Source: JBDLIL01 sp039714855
GTDB lineage: Bacteria > Patescibacteriota > Microgenomatia > UBA1400 > PJMF01
Assembly: GCA_039714855.1 (NCBI GenBank)
Contig: JBDLIL010000007.1
Coordinates: forward strand, 1-27,706
Direction: 5' to 3'
Length of the DNA stretch: 27,706 bases
The translations under genes and the position numbers were made by a program. This document shows, piece after piece, positions 22,779-27,706 of the stretch. Every line of letters begins with the position of its first letter. Position 1 is the first letter of the stretch. The notes beneath the pieces were generated by a model. It was not told the origin of the DNA. It worked only from the letters and a program-made list of their open reading frames with translations, and did not search any database.

Positions 22779-23096
22779 CTAATTAATAGTTTTTAGTAAA
22801 AAAAGCAGCATTCCTAGTAACACTAAAACAGCCAAGCCAACAAGTATCATCCAAAATGACTTTTTTTCTTGCTTGGCATCTAGTTTTTTGGTTGAAGCCA
22901 ATATAGGTATCATGACTGCAAACCAAATAGGAGTATAAGACAAATTATCGCTAGAACCAACTCCGCCTTCACGACTTTTCAACACATATATTACAAAACC
23001 CAAAACTAAAATTTGCAAACTTATTAGAATCATTAGTATTTGCTTTGAAGATTTAAATTCAGCACTTTTTGGGAAAATATTTAATAGATTTTTCAT
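22779..23096 (-). CDS. Small three-helix membrane protein, unknown
   Basis: 105 aa with hydrophobic segments at about 20-40 (ILMILISLQILVLGFVIYVL), 56-68 (IWFAVMIPILA) and 83-102 (MILVGLAVLVLLGMLLFLL). The connecting loop is Lys-rich (STKKLDAKQEKKS). No family was recognised. It is divergent from the LCP gene, with short intergenic DNA. A start at ATG 23096 lacks a Shine-Dalgarno. Confidence 0.6.
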   Translation of the reverse strand: MKNLLNIFPKSAEFKSSKQILMILISLQILVLGFVIYVLKSREGGVGSSDNLSYTPIWFAVMIPILASTKKLDAKQEKKSFWMILVGLAVLVLLGMLLFLLKTIN

Positions 23097-23122
23097 ATAT
23101 TGTCAGCTTAGCACAAAACTAC

Positions 23123-23155
23123 TTGACTAAGCCAGTTACGCTGTACAATATACTC
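23123..23155 (+). promoter_or_regulatory. Promoter placing transcription at a GTG start
   Basis: TTGACT (23123-23128), a 15-nt spacer and TACAAT (23144-23149) lie 6 nt before GTG 23156. Transcription would begin at about the start codon. This supports 23156 over the longer open frame from 23069. Confidence 0.55.
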
Positions 23156-24220
23156 GTGCCAGCAATTAATAAAAAGCAAAAAACCATCACTAGTATATTA
23201 CTCATAATAACGCTGCTAACATCTGTCGTAGTGACAGTGAGCCTGGGTAGAAAGAACGCTGGGCAAAGTTCAACAATTACACAACATGACAAAAAACCAA
23301 ACTACCCAGAATCTAAAACCCCCAATCCTGAAGCTCTAGAGAATCTCAAAACTTTAAACATATTATTGTTGGGTTATGGTGGAGCTGGTCATGATGGCGG
23401 CTATTTAACTGATGTAATTCAAGTTTTACATATCAATTTTGCTGAGAATAAATTGAGGCTTATTTCAATACCCAGAGATCTTTGGGTAACTCTACCAAAC
23501 GGGAAAAGTGACAAGATTAATCACGGCTTTACTTTGGATGGCGGCCAAACTTCGAAAACTATGGCTGAAGTGGTTACCGGATTAAAGATTCATTACTTTT
23601 TAGCCATAGATTTTGTAGGTTTTAAAAAAGCCATTGGAGAAAATCTAGATGGCATCGAAGTAGATGTTCCTGAAACCTTAGATGATCCTTGGTACCCAAT
23701 AAAAGGTGAGGAATTAAATACTTGCGGCATGAGTAATGAAGAGCTGGAAGAAGTTCATGTAAAATTTTCTGGTTTTGAATTGGAGAGACAATTTGAGTGT
23801 AGATATGAGCAGGTATATTTTGAAAAAGGTGAACATCATATGGAGGGTGGAGACGCTTTAAAATATGTCCGTTCTCGCCATGGCTCCGCAGCTGGCGATT
23901 TTAGTCGTAGTCAACGTCAAGCTGTTATCTTAAAAGCTGCTAAAAACAAATTGCTTTCACTTGAAGCCTTGGATAAATCTGTAGAATTTTTTGCTGAAAT
24001 TAGTCAGCTGCTTAGTAGTGATATTGATACGGATGTAGTCAGATTTTTAACTCCAGGATTAAAATCTGCCAGTCAGTTCAAACTAGAAACTTTAGTGCTC
24101 AGTACAGATAATGCTTTTGTAAATTCTAAATCGGCCAGTGGTCAATTTATTCTATTACCCAAAGAAGGTCAAGACAATTGGGATCAAATCCACAAATTGA
24201 TAGAGACAAGGCTAAAGTAA
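23156..24220 (+). CDS. LytR-CpsA-Psr (LCP) family envelope protein
   Basis: 354 aa from GTG 23156. A basic N-terminus and one membrane helix (TITSILLIITLLTSVVVTV) precede the LCP domain (about 60-260): LNILLLGYGG, LRLISIPRDLWV, DKINHGF, DALKYVRSRHG and DFSRSQRQ. The Arg and Asp residues in these motifs bind the pyrophosphate of lipid-linked glycans. LCP proteins transfer such glycans from the lipid carrier to peptidoglycan or a similar acceptor outside the membrane. An insertion of about 40 residues with two Cys (NTCGMS, FECRYEQ) sits mid-domain. It fits with the nearby glycosyltransferase-like genes. Confidence 0.92.
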   Translation: MPAINKKQKTITSILLIITLLTSVVVTVSLGRKNAGQSSTITQHDKKPNYPESKTPNPEALENLKTLNILLLGYGGAGHDGGYLTDVIQVLHINFAENKLRLISIPRDLWVTLPNGKSDKINHGFTLDGGQTSKTMAEVVTGLKIHYFLAIDFVGFKKAIGENLDGIEVDVPETLDDPWYPIKGEELNTCGMSNEELEEVHVKFSGFELERQFECRYEQVYFEKGEHHMEGGDALKYVRSRHGSAAGDFSRSQRQAVILKAAKNKLLSLEALDKSVEFFAEISQLLSSDIDTDVVRFLTPGLKSASQFKLETLVLSTDNAFVNSKSASGQFILLPKEGQDNWDQIHKLIETRLK

Positions 24221-24254
24221 ATATTCGCACTAGCTAGATGCTTTTAACTTCTTT

Positions 24255-24260
24255 TATAAT
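24255..24260 (+). promoter_or_regulatory. Consensus -10 box before ATG 24269
   Basis: TATAAT ends 8 nt before ATG 24269 and no Shine-Dalgarno is present. It favours 24269 as a leaderless start. Confidence 0.5.
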
Positions 24261-24268
24261 TGAGACTT

Positions 24269-24673
24269 ATGAACGAAGAAAATCTGCCCCCAATTACAGT
24301 TAATCAACCCAGCTCGGATCAAATTCAAGACGAGGCAGATCCTAATGTTCCCAATGAGATTGAAAATGGAAATAATAACGCTGTGAATACAAATCCAACA
24401 ACAGATACAAATAACCTAAATAAACTGAATAACAATCTTGATGAGCCTAATATGGCGGATCCTTTGCCAGTTCAAACAATAACTGAGCCGACCGTGTCAC
24501 AAGTAGCTCCTCAACCAACCCCTCCTATTCTTACAAATCCCATTACAAATTCAAGCGACAATAAAAAAACTCTACTTACTAGCTTGCTAGTGATTATTAT
24601 TATAATTTTAGCAATACTTACAACTTGGCTTTTTTATCAAAATAATTTATTAATAAAACAAAATTATCAGTAA
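24269..24673 (+). CDS. Small tail-anchored membrane protein with Asn/Pro-rich N-terminus
   Basis: 134 aa from ATG 24269 (a TTG at 24260 is rejected). Residues 1-92 are hydrophilic, low-complexity and rich in Asn, Pro and Thr. A single helix follows (LLTSLLVIIIIILAILTTWLF) and a short tail (YQNNLLIKQNYQ). It is probably a bitopic membrane protein with a disordered domain. No family was recognised. It follows the LCP gene by 48 nt on the same strand and has its own -10 box. Confidence 0.6.
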   Translation: MNEENLPPITVNQPSSDQIQDEADPNVPNEIENGNNNAVNTNPTTDTNNLNKLNNNLDEPNMADPLPVQTITEPTVSQVAPQPTPPILTNPITNSSDNKKTLLTSLLVIIIIILAILTTWLFYQNNLLIKQNYQ

Positions 24674-24675
24674 AG

Positions 24676-26307
24676 TTACTTTTCATACCCTTGCCAAATG
24701 GGTTTACCTTCCCAGTTATTAATAGTAAAAACTAAATCTTGATCGTGAAGTTCATCTTTGACTGACTCAACAATGAGAGTTTTTTGTTTTGTATTCTGAG
24801 ACTGATATTCTCCAAAAGTAACATGACCAAGTTGATCCACAGGATTAAAGGTGGCTGATTTTACCCTAGAAACACTCTGCAATAACTCTGGGCGAAACTG
24901 AGTATAAAAAGCATAATAAATATAGACTGCAGGTATAGTAGGTTCCACAAAAACTTGATCATAATTTTCTTGTTCAGAGGCTACTTTACGGACTAATTCT
25001 GGCAAATTTGGTTGCCATTGCTCAGACAATAATTTGTTATAAATTACGAAATAGCGAAATAAAAATTGGCCAGTAAAAACAAAAAATATAATTACGGAAC
25101 AAGCCAAAGCTAGTCTAGAAATTTTAGATTTGGCAGTTAAAACTACCTGATAAAAACCAAATGTTGCCAAAACCATTAGCACAAAATGCAAATCAATTAA
25201 ACGATTGGTATTGGGAGCATCAACTGTTATAGCACTCGGAATGGGACTAGTGACAAATAAAGCTAAAACAAAAAAATATTCAGGCTTCTTATATTTTTTC
25301 GCCATGTATATTAAGCCAAACATGGCAAAAGGAAGTAGCGCAGGATTCATATCTCCAAAACCGATTGAGCGCAAATTGTGCCAATCATTATTACCACCAG
25401 TGAAAAAAAAGTAATTAGGATCAATGGAAGCTATATAAGATTTATAAAAATAATGACCAATTTGAAAAACTCTTTCCCACTTGGTAAAAACTGGAAACAA
25501 AGGAATACCGGAACTCCAAAATCTATGTAGTCGCTCTTGCTGTTGATCAATTAATTCAGAACTAAATAGCAAAGTAGTTTGACTCTTACCCTGAGTTATT
25601 CCTGAAGTCAACAAGATGCTTGTCAGGGTTAACGCCAACAGGGTAATCAAAGCCATCAACCAAATAGTTTTGGCTGAATTAGCTAACTGCTTCCAGTTGT
25701 AAGCTAACCAAATAACAAAAAGAGGTGGAAAAATAAGAATAGCAGTGTTGTAAACCCAGATAGAAGTTAAGAAAAAAAATAAACTAAGATAAAGATATTT
25801 AATATTCTTCTTAGCTTTAAATAAGGCCCAATAACTCAAAATACTCAGAGAGATTATTATCACAGGCTCATAAATATTACGCGAATTACTAAGATGCCAA
25901 AAGGAGACAGTCAAAATAAGAGAGGCAATCAAAGCCATTTTTTTGGATTTAAATAACTCCTCAACAAATAAAAATGTGATAGGAATAGCCAAAGAAGAAT
26001 AAAGTGCAGCTGGTAATCTGGCACCAAAGGGAGTTAAGCCAAATAATTTAATACCCGGAATAGTGGCATAGACCATTGCCGGCAATTTATAATCCCCAAA
26101 ACTTTTAAATGATAGTGGTGTACTAACACCCCATTCATCTTTGCCTGTTTTTAAAATCGAATAAGCATTGTAGGCAATCGCTAACTCATCTCGATGCATC
26201 GAGGCAGGTAATTCACCTAATTTGTAAATTCTGAGACTAATTCCCAGTATGGTCAAAAAAAACAAATAAATCAGCCATCGGTATTTTTTAACATTAAGTT
26301 TTATCAC
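24676..26307 (-). CDS. GT39-like (GT-C fold) membrane glycosyltransferase
   Basis: 543 aa from GTG 26307, which overlaps the topoisomerase stop (TAGTG) and has AGGA 5 nt upstream. A TTG at 26334 would add nine residues. After the first helix, ELPASMHRDELAIAYNAYSI carries the acidic pair typical of the first outer loop of ArnT/PMT-like enzymes. GKDEWG, SFGDYKLP and GARLPAALYS follow, and about ten helices precede a C-terminal outer domain. Such enzymes move sugars from polyprenyl-phosphate donors to lipids, glycans or proteins. Acceptor and sugar cannot be read from the sequence. Confidence 0.85.
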   Translation of the reverse strand: MIKLNVKKYRWLIYLFFLTILGISLRIYKLGELPASMHRDELAIAYNAYSILKTGKDEWGVSTPLSFKSFGDYKLPAMVYATIPGIKLFGLTPFGARLPAALYSSLAIPITFLFVEELFKSKKMALIASLILTVSFWHLSNSRNIYEPVIIISLSILSYWALFKAKKNIKYLYLSLFFFLTSIWVYNTAILIFPPLFVIWLAYNWKQLANSAKTIWLMALITLLALTLTSILLTSGITQGKSQTTLLFSSELIDQQQERLHRFWSSGIPLFPVFTKWERVFQIGHYFYKSYIASIDPNYFFFTGGNNDWHNLRSIGFGDMNPALLPFAMFGLIYMAKKYKKPEYFFVLALFVTSPIPSAITVDAPNTNRLIDLHFVLMVLATFGFYQVVLTAKSKISRLALACSVIIFFVFTGQFLFRYFVIYNKLLSEQWQPNLPELVRKVASEQENYDQVFVEPTIPAVYIYYAFYTQFRPELLQSVSRVKSATFNPVDQLGHVTFGEYQSQNTKQKTLIVESVKDELHDQDLVFTINNWEGKPIWQGYEK

Positions 26308-27332
26308 TACGTTCCTATCTGTATCAGTGTCCAAGCAGCTTTTTCGCTGGGAGATAATTTGCCCGGGTTGCGCTTGTGATTTTTGTGAATTCTAGCAAAG
26401 TGAGGAACAAGCTTCTTTCTCTCGTAACTGGAAAAAATTTTGGGGTGAATGTAATATTTTTTGCAAACGCTAGTAGTATTACCCAAATGATCTGAAACCC
26501 TATCAACAGTTTGAGAAAATGCATCTTGTTTTGAAAGCTCTTCACTAAAACTACCCAATTGATAAAGAGTATCCCCCGCTAGAGTAGTACCTCCCCAAGT
26601 TCTAAAATCTTTGGCCGACATAGATTCACCTGTGGCAGATTGCAGATATTCGTTGACGTCTTTGGAATCCACTCGCTGACGATTGTCATTGTCGTCAAGA
26701 TAATTGAATAACTTGTATCCTGGCAACTCAATGCATTGCTTGATAGTTTGAACAATTCTGGGATGAGAAATATCATGTTGGTGATAAACTCCGCTTTTGC
26801 CTTTGAAACTAAATTTAACTTTATTTCCTTCTACCTCTACATGTTTTTCCCGCAAAGTAGTCAAACCATAAGACTTATTATCTTTGGCATAAGCTTTGTT
26901 ACCAATTCTGATAAAAGTATTTTCTAGTAGCCAAACTATGGTGGCCAATATTCTTTCCCTAGTTAAACTGTGCTGCCTCATATGAGCTGCCACCTGATCT
27001 CGCAAAACTGGCAAAACTTCGCCAAAACGAATCATGCTGTCAAATTTATGCTTTTGATTGTACAGAATCCAATCTGGGTGATATATATATTGCTTGCGCT
27101 GCTTGGCATCAAAACCTACAGCCTGAATATGGCCTTTTTCATCGGGGCAAATTTGTACTTCTACCCAAGCAGGAGGAATAGATAATTTTTTGATTCTTTC
27201 TATTTCTTTTTCCCTGAGAGGTTTATCTTCCTTGTCCAAATATTGAAATCCTGTCCCACGCTTTCGCCGCTTCCAGTTTAATTTTTTATCTGAAACGTAG
27301 TGAATTCCTTTGTAAATACGATGAGTAGGCAT
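26307..27332 (-). CDS. DNA topoisomerase IB (poxvirus type)
   Basis: 341 aa from ATG 27332 (GTG 27341 would add three). The N-terminal beta domain has GIHYVSDKKLNWKRRKRGTG and IPPAWVEVQICPD. The catalytic domain shows RFGEVLPVLRDQV, YGLTTLREKHV, VKFSFKGKSGV, KDFRTWGGTTLA and VCKKYYIHPKI. The last supplies the DNA-linking Tyr near residue 294. The enzyme relaxes supercoils through a 3'-phosphotyrosine intermediate. The stop overlaps the GTG of the glycosyltransferase gene, so the pair is co-transcribed. A TCCACT/AGTGGA stem near 27336-27356 overlaps the start region. Confidence 0.94.
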   Translation of the reverse strand: MPTHRIYKGIHYVSDKKLNWKRRKRGTGFQYLDKEDKPLREKEIERIKKLSIPPAWVEVQICPDEKGHIQAVGFDAKQRKQYIYHPDWILYNQKHKFDSMIRFGEVLPVLRDQVAAHMRQHSLTRERILATIVWLLENTFIRIGNKAYAKDNKSYGLTTLREKHVEVEGNKVKFSFKGKSGVYHQHDISHPRIVQTIKQCIELPGYKLFNYLDDNDNRQRVDSKDVNEYLQSATGESMSAKDFRTWGGTTLAGDTLYQLGSFSEELSKQDAFSQTVDRVSDHLGNTTSVCKKYYIHPKIFSSYERKKLVPHFARIHKNHKRNPGKLSPSEKAAWTLIQIGT

Positions 27333-27401
27333 CAACTCCACTTTAGCAGAGAGTGGATATTTTTCTCAATACTAGAATAAATAAAACGCTGCATAATTTG
27401 C

Positions 27402-27407
27402 TATAAT
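27402..27407 (+). promoter_or_regulatory. Consensus -10 box before ATG 27417
   Basis: TATAAT lies 9 nt before ATG 27417 without a Shine-Dalgarno, another near-leaderless arrangement. Confidence 0.45.
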
Positions 27408-27416
27408 AAGCGCCTT

Positions 27417-27626
27417 ATGAGAAATAAAATCACTAATAATATCTTGCAAATAAAAACCAAAGCAAAAAAAGTTTATAAAAAAATCAAAAATTTACCAAAA
27501 CGTTTAAAAATAATTTTAGCCGTTTTTCTAGCTTTCTTTCTGTCATTAATGACATTCTTTACCAATGAAACACTAGCTTTTTATCAGTATGAATCTTATT
27601 TAGATCATGACCCGCTCCCGATATAG
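27417..27626 (+). CDS. Short single-helix membrane protein, possibly truncated
   Basis: 69 aa. A Lys-rich N-terminus (MRNKITNNILQIKTKAKKVY) is followed by one hydrophobic segment (IILAVFLAFFLSLMTFF) and only 20 more residues (NETLAFYQYESYLDHDPLPI). This looks like the signal-anchor start of a larger exported protein that ends abruptly. The next base after the stop begins the promoter of another gene. It could be a complete small protein or a gene cut by an insertion just downstream. Confidence 0.5.
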   Translation: MRNKITNNILQIKTKAKKVYKKIKNLPKRLKIILAVFLAFFLSLMTFFTNETLAFYQYESYLDHDPLPI

Positions 27627-27655
27627 TTGACACTAATTGTAATACAATTAGCTAA
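27627..27655 (+). promoter_or_regulatory. Promoter with perfect palindromic operator
   Basis: TTGACA (27627-27632) is followed by the perfect palindrome CTAATTGTA-A-TACAATTAG (27633-27651) where the spacer should be, and then a weak -10 (TAGCTA or TAACTA). A repressor bound here would block the promoter. AAGGGG lies about 6 nt before ATG 27672. Confidence 0.6.
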
Positions 27656-27671
27656 CTAGAAAGGGGTTAAA

Positions 27672-27706
27672 ATGGCGGGAATCTCCAAAGAAATCAGGGC
27701 AGAAGT
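27672..27706 (+). CDS. Start of an unidentified gene, partial
   Basis: Only the first 11 codons are present (MAGISKEIRAE). The ATG has a good Shine-Dalgarno and a palindromic operator upstream. The opening loosely resembles helix-turn-helix or transposase N-termini, but this is far too short to assign. Confidence 0.5.
   Translation, partial: MAGISKEIRAE

Noticed and set aside
23069..23155. N-terminal extension of the LCP protein
   Set aside because: It would include the TTGACT/TACAAT promoter and place extra residues before the signal anchor. GTG 23156 fits better.

Overview
The window reads as a low-GC bacterial chromosome segment, most likely from a Patescibacteria/CPR-type organism. Signs of this are the many small membrane or surface proteins of unknown function, a poxvirus-type topoisomerase IB, DUF2142 and GT39-like membrane glycosyltransferase candidates, a sortase with an LADTG substrate, and very short 5' leaders. 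The sortase and the cupredoxin-membrane gene end in TGA and tryptophans are TGG, so the standard bacterial code applies and UGA recoding (SR1/Gracilibacteria) is excluded. Lineage is an inference from gene content. No rRNA, tRNA, CRISPR array or intact insertion sequence was seen.

Layout. 1-2.6 kb: two divergent surface-protein genes (the left one cut by the window edge) and a GC-richer Thr/Pro-repeat lipoprotein that resembles Chloroflexota proteins. 2.7-7.3 kb: a SERCA-like Ca2+ P-type ATPase divergent from a DUF2142 membrane protein. 7.3-9.1 kb: an ECF sigma circuit made of the sigma factor, an overlapping three-helix membrane protein (anti-sigma candidate) and a small secreted helical protein. 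Two matching TGAAA(C/T)-N17-CGTA promoters precede the sigma gene and the secreted-protein gene. 9.1-9.9 kb: small acidic ORF, a possible 27-aa ORF, a start-less coding-like frame and a promoter-terminator unit that may be a small RNA. 9.9-13.5 kb: a DUF4153/DUF4173 membrane protein, then an LADTG surface protein overlapping its likely sortase.

13.5-17.6 kb (minus strand): copper operon in the order ArsR-YHS fusion regulator, CopA Cu+ ATPase, a DsbD/UreH-like membrane protein fused to a cupredoxin, and a CopZ-like chaperone. A textbook sigma-70 promoter with a perfect palindrome runs into the regulator's start codon. 17.6-21.9 kb (minus strand): 2-oxoacid:ferredoxin oxidoreductase KorA/KorB, a membrane-anchored SagB-type nitroreductase and a secreted, membrane-anchored cytochrome b5-like protein, a possible redox module. 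22.0-23.1 kb: a Cys-tailed 63-aa protein, a second ArsR regulator with Cys pairs, and a small membrane protein. 23.1-27.7 kb: LytR-CpsA-Psr protein, a small tail-anchored protein, a GT39-like glycosyltransferase, topoisomerase IB, a short membrane ORF, and the start of a gene behind a palindromic operator.

Common threads: envelope biogenesis and sorting, metal and redox homeostasis, and two translation-start styles. About nine starts lie only 6-9 nt after a TANNNT box (effectively leaderless); the others have Shine-Dalgarno sites. I found no single clear undescribed system. The strongest leads are the ECF promoter pair, the copper-sensor architecture, the LADTG/sortase pair with the shared VLGxS motif, and the redox module.
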